A stretch of 64,000 nt of DNA from Salmonirosea aquatica (GTDB lineage: Bacteria > Bacteroidota > Bacteroidia > Cytophagales > Spirosomataceae). The stretch is taken from NCBI RefSeq assembly GCF_009296315.1, contig NZ_WHLY01000002.1:2294001-2358000 (forward strand). The letters are read 5' to 3'. This document shows, one piece after another, positions 26,252 through 35,519 of the stretch; position 1 is the stretch's first letter, and every line of letters begins with the position of its first letter. Below the pieces are notes generated by a model that saw nothing but the letters and a program-made list of their open reading frames with translations, had not been told where the DNA came from and made no database searches. A program made the position numbers and the translations under genes.

Positions 26252-26902
26252 ATGACTACGGGCGAAACAATTCTGATTGTACTTATTACACTTGGAGGTA
26301 CCGTCGGTCCCTGGGCTTTAATAATCTATCAATTAGTTCGTGCGAGTGACGAAACTTTCGAACCGGTTTACCAGTCGCGCACCTACCGTACCTCAGCATG
26401 GTTCTACCTTTTTTCAATGGATTTTTTGCTGGTCATCTTACTCTTGGTGTTCGGCACTTTTTTCACAACCCTCTTGTCCCAGCCTCTTAGAATAAATGAC
26501 TCTACTCCTTACTGGGTAGTCTATTCTATTTATCTGCTACTCACGTTTTTATGTACCGGGGTAGCCTCCTACATCCTCCTTCTGAATGTCAACTACTGGA
26601 AATATACCAAAGATCGTATTCTAACTTTTGACCCAGAAGCACGCGTCCTGACCGTACAAACCGATGAGGATGAATACGTGTTAAGCGAAAATGATATAGA
26701 AATGGTCGATGTTTTTTCCAATGAAGGTTATAGGTTTATTTACAGCTACTTCCGTTTTACCTTGCGTGATGGCCGAGCATTGATCATCACCGACAAAACA
26801 AAGGGAGCGTATGCCATTTTTGAATTTTTCAAAAACCTTCCCCTCCACAGACATAAGCGTAGGGTACCTACCATACCCCAAGCAGCGCAATTGAACCGAT
26901 AA
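26252..26902 (+). CDS. Membrane protein of unknown function, intact copy of a tandem pair
   Basis: I do not recognise the family. The 216-aa product has three predicted membrane segments (about 6-26, 53-76 and 88-111), then a soluble domain of alternating strands (ILTFDPEARVLTVQTDEDEYVLSENDIEMVDVF) that resembles small PH-like membrane-associated domains, and a basic C-terminus. The next locus (26922-27552) encodes a paralogue of the same layout, so this is a tandem duplication. It follows the Uma2 gene by 23 bp and is probably co-transcribed. Confidence 0.7.
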   Translation: MTTGETILIVLITLGGTVGPWALIIYQLVRASDETFEPVYQSRTYRTSAWFYLFSMDFLLVILLLVFGTFFTTLLSQPLRINDSTPYWVVYSIYLLLTFLCTGVASYILLLNVNYWKYTKDRILTFDPEARVLTVQTDEDEYVLSENDIEMVDVFSNEGYRFIYSYFRFTLRDGRALIITDKTKGAYAIFEFFKNLPLHRHKRRVPTIPQAAQLNR

Positions 26903-26921
26903 GCCGAACGAATTCTTTGCT

Positions 26922-27552
26922 ATGGGTACCTTGCTTATATTCCTCTTCATTTTCGGGCTATTTGCATGGGGAATCTGGCGGCTCCTGCGCCTTACCCGCG
27001 ATACGGTTGGTGGGAATTCGCCGCTCAAAGTCCGGCGCGTGTACCAGGTTTCGAAGCGGGGATACTTTATGGGTTTTTACGGAATAATGGGCTTTATATC
27101 CATAGCGCAGGGAATAGCCTTCCTACTTGTGATTGATTATATGGGTACCCCCTTCTACTGATCTTGTCCATCCATTATTCTTCCATTTCCTGCTATTCCT
27201 GATTTTCACGGGTAGTACAGGTTTAGGCGTTTTGGCCTTCTCCCTGCTTCTCAACCACTGGCCTTACGTCCGAGGCGTCAGCATCACCACCAACCCCATC
27301 GATCATTCGCTCGAAATAAGACTTCGTGATCGGTCCCTGACATTGCGGGAAGGCGATATAGAAAGAATTGAGGCAGTGGTCCATAAAGCAAGATTAGGTT
27401 TGTCTTATCGAATTTACTACCTCACCAATGGCGACCGATTTCTGTTAGCGGAGAGCGTACGTTGGGATATAATCGACGAATACTTCCCCAAAATTCCATT
27501 TTCAGCCAGCTACTCCTACTTTGGTTTCATCAAAAAAGGATTGTTACCTTAA
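26922..27552 (+). CDS. Membrane protein, frameshifted paralogue of the preceding gene
   Basis: Two overlapping frames form one protein. The first (from ATG 26922) gives two membrane segments and stops after LLVIDYMGTPFY at 27161. The second frame carries on with STDLVHPLFFHFLLFLIFTG, another membrane segment and a soluble domain (SLEIRLRDRSLTLREGDIERIEAVV) aligned with that of the 26252 gene. Removing one C from the C5 run at 27148-27152 joins them into 209 aa, close to the 216 aa of its neighbour. The run overlaps a GGTACC motif. Either a sequence error or a recent real mutation of a duplicated gene explains this. Confidence 0.7.
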
Positions 27553-27644
27553 TTTTTCCGAACTTTGCAGCCCGAATTTCGCTTCATACTAAGCGATTTA
27601 CATAAAAAGCATCCGGCCTGGGGCTTATCGCCTGCGGCATACTT

Positions 27645-28955
27645 ATGAAAACCAAAGGAATACGTACTAATAAAGTCAACATTGTCACGCTGGGTTGCTC
27701 CAAAAACCTGGTGGACTCGGAAGTACTTTACACCCAATTGAAAGGCAACGGCTACAACGTGGCACACGAATCCAAAAAAGACGATGCGCAGATCGTGGTC
27801 ATCAATACCTGCGGCTTCATCGATGGAGCTAAGGAAGAATCCATCGACACTATCCTGCGCTACGCCGACGCCAAAGCAGCGGGTGTAGTGGATAAAGTGT
27901 ACGTGACGGGCTGCCTGTCGCACCGCTACAAGGACGAACTGGCCCTGGAAATTCCGACGGTAGATGCTTGGTTCGGTACCAACGAGCTACCCCGCCTGCT
28001 CAAAACCCTGAAAGCCGACTATAAGCATGAATTGGTCGGTGAGCGGCTACTCACCACGCCCACGCACTACGCCTACCTCAAAATTGCCGAGGGCTGTGAC
28101 CGCCCGTGCAGTTTTTGTGCCATTCCGCTCATGCGCGGCGGCCATGTGTCAAGGCCCATCGAAGAATTAGTGACCGAAGCAAAGTCATTGGCCCGACGGG
28201 GTACCAAAGAACTGATTCTCATCGCCCAGGACCTGACTTATTACGGACTTGATATTTATAAGAAAAGGAACTTATCTGACCTCCTCGCCCGGCTGTCAGA
28301 TGTGGAAGGTATTGAGTGGATCCGGCTGCAATATGCATACCCGGCGGGTTTTCCGATGGATATATTGGATGTGATGCAGGAGCGGAGCAATATCTGCAAG
28401 TACCTCGACATGCCCTTGCAATCGGGCTCGACGGAAATTCTGAAAGCCATGCGGCGCGGCATTACCCGCGAGAAAACCGAAGCGCTGATCGAAACCATCC
28501 GCGAGAAGGTACCCGGTATCGCGCTTCGCACTACGCTCATCGTGGGCCATCCCGGTGAAACGGAAGCACTTTTTGACGAAACCTACGACTTTGTGGAAAA
28601 AATGCGCTTTGACCGGTTGGGTGCTTTCCAGTACTCTCACGAGGACAATACGCACTCGCATACCATGCCCGACGATGTACCCGCCGAAATCAAGCAGGAA
28701 CGCGCCGATGCCCTCATGGAACTACAGCAGGGTATTTCGTGGGAATTGAACCAAGAGAAAATCGGACAAACCCACAAGGTACTCTTTGACCGTAAGGAAG
28801 GTGGCTATTTCATTGGCCGTACTCAGTTTGATTCACCCGAGGTGGATAATGAGGTATTGGTACCTGCCCAACACTATGTGCGTCTGGGTGATTATGCCCG
28901 GGTTCAGATCACATCCGCAGAGGAATTTGATTTGTATGGTAATGTAGTGAGCTAG
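27645..28955 (+). CDS. rimO: Ribosomal protein S12 methylthiotransferase RimO
   Basis: RimO is a radical SAM enzyme that methylthiolates an aspartate of ribosomal protein S12. The 436-aa protein has the N-terminal methylthiotransferase domain with cluster ligands C18 (TLGCSKNLVDSE), C56 (NTCGFIDGA) and C90 (VTGCLSHRY). The radical SAM triad is C151, C155, C158 in CDRPCSFC, followed by YAYPAGFP and LDMPLQSGS. A TRAM domain (about 375-436) closes the protein. LGCSKNLVDSE and the spacing favour RimO over MiaB. Confidence 0.96.
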   Translation: MKTKGIRTNKVNIVTLGCSKNLVDSEVLYTQLKGNGYNVAHESKKDDAQIVVINTCGFIDGAKEESIDTILRYADAKAAGVVDKVYVTGCLSHRYKDELALEIPTVDAWFGTNELPRLLKTLKADYKHELVGERLLTTPTHYAYLKIAEGCDRPCSFCAIPLMRGGHVSRPIEELVTEAKSLARRGTKELILIAQDLTYYGLDIYKKRNLSDLLARLSDVEGIEWIRLQYAYPAGFPMDILDVMQERSNICKYLDMPLQSGSTEILKAMRRGITREKTEALIETIREKVPGIALRTTLIVGHPGETEALFDETYDFVEKMRFDRLGAFQYSHEDNTHSHTMPDDVPAEIKQERADALMELQQGISWELNQEKIGQTHKVLFDRKEGGYFIGRTQFDSPEVDNEVLVPAQHYVRLGDYARVQITSAEEFDLYGNVVS

Positions 28956-28957
28956 GG

Positions 28958-28987
28958 TTGGCAGTTTAGGCGTTGTTTTTAATTTTG
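28958..28987 (+). promoter_or_regulatory. Promoter of the DUF4293 gene
   Basis: TTG at 28958-28960, a 19-bp spacer and TAATTTTG at 28980-28987 fit the Bacteroidota consensus, 39 bp before the GTG start codon. Confidence 0.5.
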
Positions 28988-29025
28988 CAGAATCTTTTTC
29001 AACTATCATCTTTATAATCACCTAA

Positions 29026-29502
29026 GTGTTACAACGCGTACAATCCATATTTCTGGCGATCGTGGCTATTGCCATGGGTATTTTCGTTGCTTTCCCTCTT
29101 TGGCATAAAGTTGCGATGGATGGTATACAGGAAGCCTCTATGACGGCCCTGTACCTTACTCTCAAAATAAATGCTACCCAATCCGAGGTGCAGCCTGTAT
29201 TCTATCTGGCAGGGATGGCTATTCTGGTCGTAGCGGTTGCGCTCTTTTCCATCTTCAAATTCCGCAACCGCCTGCTGCAATCCGCCCTATGCGCAGTCAA
29301 TTCAATCCTGATGACGGTCATTCTGGCTACAGTGGTGTACCAGACTTTTTACAAAGCCGCCAAACTCTTCGATCCCACGGAAACGGGAGACTATCTGGTT
29401 GGTTTCTACGCGTTGATTGTGGCTATGCTGTCCAATGTACTGGCAAATCGGTTTATCCGCCGCGACGAGCGCCTAGTGAAGGAGTCGAACCGGATGCGTT
29501 GA
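29026..29502 (+). CDS. DUF4293 family membrane protein
   Basis: The 158-aa product starts with GTG and the family opening MLQRVQSIFLAIVAIAMGIF. Four membrane segments are visible (about 7-27, 63-82, 90-112, 124-146), with short loops and a basic tail (RFIRRDERLVKESNRMR). DUF4293 proteins occur in Bacteroidota and have no known function. The gene converges with kdsD, with only 7 bp between the two stop codons. Confidence 0.85.
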   Translation: MLQRVQSIFLAIVAIAMGIFVAFPLWHKVAMDGIQEASMTALYLTLKINATQSEVQPVFYLAGMAILVVAVALFSIFKFRNRLLQSALCAVNSILMTVILATVVYQTFYKAAKLFDPTETGDYLVGFYALIVAMLSNVLANRFIRRDERLVKESNRMR

Positions 29503-29509
29503 CATTTGG

Positions 29510-30483
29510 TTAGATCAATCCTTCTTTTAACAAATCGTGCAGGTGTACAAAGCCAAGCAGTTGGTCTTCATCTACCACCACGAGCTGTGTGATGCTGCGT
29601 GCCTGCATAAGTTGTAGAGCGTTTACGGCGTATTCGTCCGGAGCGATACCAATGGGAGCTACCGTCATAATGTCGCGGGCGCTGAGGTGCAACAGTTCGG
29701 TTTCTTGGTGTTGATTAAGCATTCGCCTCAAATCTCCATCTGTAACAATCCCCACCAGTTTTTGTGAAGAATCCAGAACAGCCGTGGCGCCCAGGCGTTT
29801 AGACGTAATTTCCAGAATCACCTCTTTAAGATTGGCCGTCTGGGGTACTGTAGGCAGGGCGTTGTGTGGGTAGAGATCGCTTACCCGCAGATATAGTTTT
29901 TTGCCCAGGGTACCCCCGGATGATACCGGGCGAAATCCTGCCGCGTAAATCCTCGTGCTTCGAGTAGACAAATAGCCAAAGCGTCGCCCAAGGCCAGGCA
30001 GACGGTCGTACTGGTGGTAGGAGCAAGATTTAGCGGGTCAGCCTCATAAGGCGCATAAGCATGTAAAATAAAGTCGGCGTTACGTCCCAAAAACGAATCT
30101 TTATTACTGACCATCGCGATCAGCGTTACGCCCGTTTGTTTCAGCAGGGGCACCAGTACCTTCACCTCGGGGGTATCACCACTTTTGGAAATCGCGATGA
30201 CTACATCGTCGGGCTGAATCATGCCCAAGTCGCCATGAATGGCATCGGCGGCATGCATGAACAGGGCCGGGGTACCCGTCGAATTGAGGGTAGCTACGAT
30301 TTTCTGACCAATGATGGCGCTCTTGCCGATACCCGTAATCACCACACGTCCGCCCGCCCGCAGAATAGTCTCGACGCAGTGTTCAAAAGAGTCATCGATG
30401 CGTTCAGCGAGTTGCTGAATGGCTTCGGCTTCCTGGACCAGCACATCTTTTGCGATGGACTGAATATTTTTTACTAATTTCAA
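29510..30483 (-). CDS. kdsD: KpsF/GutQ-type arabinose-5-phosphate isomerase, frameshifted
   Basis: The enzyme makes arabinose 5-phosphate, the precursor of Kdo in lipopolysaccharide. From ATG 30483 the first frame encodes the SIS isomerase domain: GRVVITGIGKSAIIGQKI, STGTPALFMHAADAIHGDLG and VVIAISKSGDTPEV. It ends falsely at 29881 after FARYHPGVPWAKNYICG. A frame one base away continues with GGTLGKKLYLRVSDLYPH and two CBS domains (about 205-324) to 29510. Adding one base to the C5 run at 29913-29917 restores HPGGTLGKKL, the exact family sequence, and a 324-aa protein, normal for KdsD. The run touches GGTACC. A sequence error is more likely than true loss because Kdo synthesis is usually essential. 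Confidence 0.88.
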
Positions 30484-30640
30484 ATTTGAATCCTTGTTTT
30501 GGAATTGCTATTTTTAAAACTGGGAAGCAGACAAGCCCGGTTTTATGTGAAGTCGGCGCTTGCTCAAATCAATCGAAAAGCCCTTCCTTACCAACGAACA
30601 AAGATAAAGAACTTTGGAATAACCCATTTGTGACACGAAT

Positions 30641-32854
30641 ATGATACAGCAGGTCGATAGAGCCATATTGGACACCCTAAAAGAAAGATTAAAAGACATT
30701 TTCGGATATAGCCAGTTCCGGGGTGATCAGGAAGTAATTATCCAGAATATCCTCAGCCGGAAAAACACCTTCGTCATTATGCCCACGGGCGCTGGAAAGT
30801 CCCTGTGCTATCAACTGCCGGCGCTGGTCACCGACGGCATGGCCATTGTCATTTCGCCGCTGATCGCCCTGATGAAGAACCAGGTAGATCAACTCAATGC
30901 CTTCGGTATTAACGCGCAGTTTCTTAACTCGACACTTACGAAGGCCGAAATCAACCGGGTGAAGCGCGATGCCCTCGATGGTAGCCTGAAACTTCTTTAT
31001 ATCGCCCCTGAATCACTCACCAAGGAAGAAAACCTTGATTTTCTACAAAAGACCAATCTGTCCTTTGTAGCCATCGACGAAGCGCATTGTATTTCCGAAT
31101 GGGGACACGACTTCCGGCCGGAGTACCGGCGCATCCACGGTATTATTGACAATATCGGCGATCTGCCTATTATCGCCCTCACCGCTACCGCTACGCCCAA
31201 GGTACAGCAGGACATTCGCAAAAACCTGCAAATGGAAGAAGCTGAAACCTACAAGTCTTCTTTCAACCGTAAGAATCTCTACTATGAGATCCGCTCCAAA
31301 AACGACGCCAAGAAGCAGCTGATCCGGTATGTTCGCAACAACAAGGGGAAGTCAGGCATCGTGTATTGCCTGAGTCGCAAAACGGTCGAGGAGATTGCGC
31401 AGCTATTGAGTGTGAACGATGTGAAGGCACTTCCTTACCACGCCGGGCTGGACTCCAATACCCGTATGGCCAATCAGGACGCTTTTTTGAATGAAGAAGC
31501 CGATGTCATTGTGGCCACGATTGCTTTTGGCATGGGCATTGACAAGCCCGACGTACGGTTTGTGATACACTATGATGTACCTAAGTCGCTGGAGGGCTAC
31601 TACCAGGAAACGGGCCGTGCCGGACGTGATGGGCTGGAGGGCAACTGTCTGATGTTTTATAGCTACGAGGACATTCAGAAGCTGGAAAAATTCAATAAGG
31701 ACAAATCCGTTACCGAACGCGACAATGCCCGCCATTTATTGGGTGAAATGGTAGCTTATGCCAACCTGGGTGTGTGCCGCCGTCGGCAATTGCTGAGTTA
31801 TTTCGGCGAGTACATGGACCATGACTGCGGTTTTTGTGACAACTGCGTGAAACCTACTGAAAGGCATAAGGTACAGGACGAAGTAGTGCTGGCCCTACGG
31901 GCAGTCACGCTAACCGACGAGCGTTTTGACGGTGAGCATATCGCCGATCTGTTAACGGCTACGGAAAATCAGTATGTGCGCAGCTATGAGCACGATAAGC
32001 TGGATGTATACGGTAAGGGAGTGGAATATAATGAGTCGGTTGACTATTGGATATCCCTGCTCCGGCAATTGGTGATTTTTGACTACCTGGAAAAAGATGT
32101 CGAAAATTATGGTGTTCTGAAACTTTCCGAAAAGGGTAGCAACTACCTCAAAGACCCCTATCCTGTCACGATTCATGCGGATCACAACTACGCTGAAGAA
32201 GACACCAAGACTGATGATGATGAATCCAGTAATAACGGATCGGGTGGTAACGCGCATGCTTATGACGATGCCTTACTGGGATTACTGAAGGCACTCCGTA
32301 AAAAGGTAGCCAAAGAGAAAAACCTGCCGCCCTACGTTATTTTTCAGGACCCATCCCTGGAAGAAATGGCGACCACCTACCCGACCACGCAGCAGGAAAT
32401 GGCCCAGATCAATGGGGTGGGAATGGGGAAAGTCCAAAAATTTGGTCGGCAATTCCTTGAGACGATCAATCGCTATGTAGAGGAAAACGATATAGAAACC
32501 GCCAAGGACGTGGTCATTAAGTCCATGGTGAATAAGTCAAAAATAAAAATATACATTATTCAGCAAGTGGATCGGAAGGTAGATCTTGAAGAGATTGCCG
32601 AAGTTAAAGGACTCGGGATGGAAGATTTGATTGAAGAGATCGAGCACATCTGCTATTCGGGTACCAAGCTCAATCTTGATTACTACATCAACCAGATCAT
32701 GGACCGCGATCGACAACAGGATATTTATGACTATTTCATGACCGCCGAAACCGACAACATCGCCGTAGCGCTGGAAGAATTCGCCCAGGATGATATTACA
32801 GAAGAAGAACTTCGTCTCATGCGGATCAAGTTTCTCTCCGAACTAGCCAATTAA
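30641..32854 (+). CDS. recQ: ATP-dependent DNA helicase RecQ
   Basis: RecQ unwinds DNA 3'-5' in recombination and fork repair. The 737-aa protein has the Q-motif region FGYSQFRGDQ (21-30), Walker A PTGAGKSLCYQLP (48-60), DEAH box IDEAHCISEWGHDFRPEY near 145, and motif VI QETGRAGRDG near 325. The RecQ-Ct zinc site uses C380 in GVCRRRQLL and CGFCDNC near 400, followed by a winged helix. An HRDC domain lies at about 545-620. The final 110 residues (after 625) add a further helical segment with a KIYIIQQVDRKVDLEEIAEVKG helix-turn-helix-like motif, found in long Bacteroidota RecQ forms. Confidence 0.95.
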   Translation: MIQQVDRAILDTLKERLKDIFGYSQFRGDQEVIIQNILSRKNTFVIMPTGAGKSLCYQLPALVTDGMAIVISPLIALMKNQVDQLNAFGINAQFLNSTLTKAEINRVKRDALDGSLKLLYIAPESLTKEENLDFLQKTNLSFVAIDEAHCISEWGHDFRPEYRRIHGIIDNIGDLPIIALTATATPKVQQDIRKNLQMEEAETYKSSFNRKNLYYEIRSKNDAKKQLIRYVRNNKGKSGIVYCLSRKTVEEIAQLLSVNDVKALPYHAGLDSNTRMANQDAFLNEEADVIVATIAFGMGIDKPDVRFVIHYDVPKSLEGYYQETGRAGRDGLEGNCLMFYSYEDIQKLEKFNKDKSVTERDNARHLLGEMVAYANLGVCRRRQLLSYFGEYMDHDCGFCDNCVKPTERHKVQDEVVLALRAVTLTDERFDGEHIADLLTATENQYVRSYEHDKLDVYGKGVEYNESVDYWISLLRQLVIFDYLEKDVENYGVLKLSEKGSNYLKDPYPVTIHADHNYAEEDTKTDDDESSNNGSGGNAHAYDDALLGLLKALRKKVAKEKNLPPYVIFQDPSLEEMATTYPTTQQEMAQINGVGMGKVQKFGRQFLETINRYVEENDIETAKDVVIKSMVNKSKIKIYIIQQVDRKVDLEEIAEVKGLGMEDLIEEIEHICYSGTKLNLDYYINQIMDRDRQQDIYDYFMTAETDNIAVALEEFAQDDITEEELRLMRIKFLSELAN

Positions 32855-32916
32855 ATTACATTATCCCTACAAAAGGGCTCCATAAGCCCATGGAGCCCGG
32901 TCACGATTACAACTCT

Positions 32917-34206
32917 ATGAATATACTTATACTGGGTTCTGGGGGACGGGAGCATGCCTTTGCCTGGAAAATGGCTCAGAGTCCTCTTTGTGATGAATTG
33001 TTTGTGGCACCCGGCAATGCGGGCACAGCGTCAGTGGCTACTAATCTCGAAATTTCCTACAATGATTTTGAAGCAATAGCCGCCCTGATTACGGAGAAGC
33101 GCATCGAACTAGTCGTTGTGGGTCCGGAAGAACCTCTGGTAAAAGGAATCATTGATTTTCTACAAAATCGACCCGAACTGAAGCACGTACGACTGATTGG
33201 ACCGGATCAGGCAGGTGCTCAGTTGGAAGGTAGCAAAGACTTTTCCAAAAACTTCATGCAAAAATACGGCATTCCCACCGCAGGGTACCGTACGTTTACG
33301 GCCGCTACGGTGGAGGAAGGCATGGCCTACCTACAATCACACACCATGCCTGTCGTTCTTAAGGCGGATGGACTGGCCGCAGGCAAGGGTGTCATCATTT
33401 CCGAAACAGTGCAGGAGGCGCAGGAAAGCCTGCGTGAAATATTACAGGATGGAAAGTTTGGCGATGCGGGCAGCAAGGTGGTGGTCGAGCAATTCCTGAA
33501 AGGAATTGAACTGTCGGTGTTCGTCCTGACCGACGGCGAGCATTACAAAATCCTGCCCGAAGCCAAGGATTACAAACGCATTGGGGAGAACGATACCGGC
33601 CTTAATACAGGCGGTATGGGTGCCGTCTCGCCCGTAATATTTGCTGATAGCAATTTTTTGCGGAAGGTAGAAGAGAAAGTAGTGAAGCCCACCCTGCAAG
33701 GGCTTCGCCAGGAAGGCATAAAATACGTAGGCTTCATTTTCATCGGTTTGATGAATGTCAAGAGTGAGCCCTATGTAATCGAATATAATGTTCGCATGGG
33801 CGATCCCGAAACCGAAGTGGTGCTCCCACGCATTCAGTCGGATTTGGTGACGCTGCTGACGGCCACGGCCAAGGGTACCCTGCAGGATACGCCCATGAGC
33901 ATTTCGCCGCAGGTGGCCGTCACAACGGTGGTGGTGTCGGGAGGCTATCCCGGCGACTACGAAAAAGGCAAGGTAATTGCCGATACAGACAAGACCGAAG
34001 ATGTGGTGGTGTTTCACGCCGGAACCGCATTCAACGGCAACACGGAGGTCGTTACCAACGGTGGAAGAGTATTGGTCCTGACGGGTATCGCCAATTCGTT
34101 GGAAAACGCCGTTCATAAATCACAACGAGCGGCCCATACGGTGCAATTTGAAGGAAAATACTACCGCCATGATATCGGCCTCGATTTACTTCGTTTTAAA
34201 GATTGA
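32917..34206 (+). CDS. purD: Phosphoribosylamine-glycine ligase
   Basis: PurD is the second enzyme of purine synthesis and forms glycinamide ribonucleotide in an ATP-grasp reaction. I use ATG 32917 (429 aa), opening with MNILILGSGGREHAFAWKM, rather than the upstream in-frame ATG at 32890. Motifs: VGPEEPLVKGI near 74, RLIGPDQAGAQLEGSKDFSK near 98, the ATP-grasp KADGLAAGKGVIIS near 145, and FIFIGLMNVKSEPYVIEYNVRMGDPETEVVL near 275-305. The next gene starts 11 bp downstream, so the two are probably coupled. Confidence 0.96.
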   Translation: MNILILGSGGREHAFAWKMAQSPLCDELFVAPGNAGTASVATNLEISYNDFEAIAALITEKRIELVVVGPEEPLVKGIIDFLQNRPELKHVRLIGPDQAGAQLEGSKDFSKNFMQKYGIPTAGYRTFTAATVEEGMAYLQSHTMPVVLKADGLAAGKGVIISETVQEAQESLREILQDGKFGDAGSKVVVEQFLKGIELSVFVLTDGEHYKILPEAKDYKRIGENDTGLNTGGMGAVSPVIFADSNFLRKVEEKVVKPTLQGLRQEGIKYVGFIFIGLMNVKSEPYVIEYNVRMGDPETEVVLPRIQSDLVTLLTATAKGTLQDTPMSISPQVAVTTVVVSGGYPGDYEKGKVIADTDKTEDVVVFHAGTAFNGNTEVVTNGGRVLVLTGIANSLENAVHKSQRAAHTVQFEGKYYRHDIGLDLLRFKD

Positions 34207-34217
34207 GGAAAGAGATT

Positions 34218-35402
34218 ATGGGATGCATATCATGTTCATCGGGTGGCTGTGGCACGAGTGGCGCAGTAGCCGGATGTGGAAGTAACGGCAGCTGCGGAAC
34301 AGGCGGCTGCAACAAAATGAACGTATTCGACTGGCTGAGCGATATGGATATTCCTGTGGCGCAGCGGTTTGACGTACTGGAAGTAAAATTCAAAGGGGGA
34401 CGCAAGGAATATTTCCGCAACGTCAATCAGCTTGACCTTACTACCGGCGATTTCGTGGTCTGTGAGATGCAATCAGGCTACCATATCGGCATGGTTTCGC
34501 TACAGGGTGAGCTGGTACGCCTACAGATGAAGCGCAAGAAAGTACTGGTCAATGATGATCTGAAGGTGATCTACCGGGTAGCGAATGAGAAGGATCTCGA
34601 AAAACACACGCAGACTATCGCCCGTGACCTACCCGTGATGTACCGAAGCCGCGAGATTATCCGCGAGCTGAAATTAAATATGAAGTTGTCGGACGTAGAA
34701 TTCCAGTCGGACAACACCAAGGCTACCTTTTACTACTCCTCCGAGGAGCGCGTGGATTTCCGGGAGTTGATCAAACTACTGGCTTCTGAATTCAGAGTAC
34801 GGGTTGAGATGCGACAAATCAGCCTGCGGCAGGAGGCCAGCCGCCTGGGTGGCCTGGGTTCCTGTGGACGCGAGCTTTGCTGCTCTACCTGGCTCACCGA
34901 TTTCAAAAGCATTTCTACCTCAGCGGCCCGGTACCAGAATTTGTCACTCAATCCGTCGAAGCTTTCCGGACAGTGTGGTCGGCTGAAATGTTGTCTCAAT
35001 TATGAATTGGAGACCTACATGGATGCTCTCAGCGATATTCCGTCCGTAAATGCGCCACTCAAGACCAAGAAAGGCAACGCCTTTCTACAAAAGACGGATA
35101 TTTTCAAGCGGATTATGTATTTCGGCTTCGAGAAGGACAACAACTGGTACCCCGTAGCCGTGGACAAAGTGCGGGAAATCCTGGACATGAACAAAAAAGG
35201 GATTGTACCCGAATCACTGGAAATCATGTTGATGCCGGAGATGGCACTGGCGCAGGAACGTAAGGAAGCCGGCTCGCTCAATACCGATCTGGAAAGTCTG
35301 GATCGTAAGTACAGCGAGTCACCACAAAAGAAAAAGAAGAAGAAAAACCGCAACAACCGGAATAAGAACCGGAATCAATCGCCTAAAGCGGAAAAATCAT
35401 GA
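34218..35402 (+). CDS. ricT: PSP1 domain protein, RicT (YaaT)-like
   Basis: RicT of Bacillus is part of an Fe-S-containing complex affecting RNA maturation and development; the role in Bacteroidota is not established. I use ATG 34218 (394 aa), preceded by GAGGAAAGAG. The first 33 residues are unusual: six cysteines (3, 6, 11, 20, 26, 31) in a Gly/Ser background. The PSP1 core follows (about 40-270) with YHIGMVSLQGEL, RVEMRQISLRQEASRLGGLG, then cysteine pairs in CGRELCCSTW and CGRLKCCLNYE. The C-terminus (about 360-394) is a lysine/asparagine-rich tail. It follows purD by 11 bp; a terminator lies at 35436. Confidence 0.88.
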   Translation: MGCISCSSGGCGTSGAVAGCGSNGSCGTGGCNKMNVFDWLSDMDIPVAQRFDVLEVKFKGGRKEYFRNVNQLDLTTGDFVVCEMQSGYHIGMVSLQGELVRLQMKRKKVLVNDDLKVIYRVANEKDLEKHTQTIARDLPVMYRSREIIRELKLNMKLSDVEFQSDNTKATFYYSSEERVDFRELIKLLASEFRVRVEMRQISLRQEASRLGGLGSCGRELCCSTWLTDFKSISTSAARYQNLSLNPSKLSGQCGRLKCCLNYELETYMDALSDIPSVNAPLKTKKGNAFLQKTDIFKRIMYFGFEKDNNWYPVAVDKVREILDMNKKGIVPESLEIMLMPEMALAQERKEAGSLNTDLESLDRKYSESPQKKKKKKNRNNRNKNRNQSPKAEKS

Positions 35403-35435
35403 AGTAAAGAAATAAAAGTAGGGGCGTGTTGCGAG

Positions 35436-35467
35436 AAAGAGGCTGTTCGGTTCGGGCAGCCTCTTTT
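35436..35467 (+). terminator. Intrinsic terminator after ricT
   Basis: AAAGAGGCTG (35436-35445) pairs with CAGCCTCTTT (35457-35466), followed by T. Confidence 0.75.
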
Positions 35468-35519
35468 ACAACCACATGGTAGCAAACGCCTTCCTTCAAG
35501 TGTATAAAAAAGACAGGAA

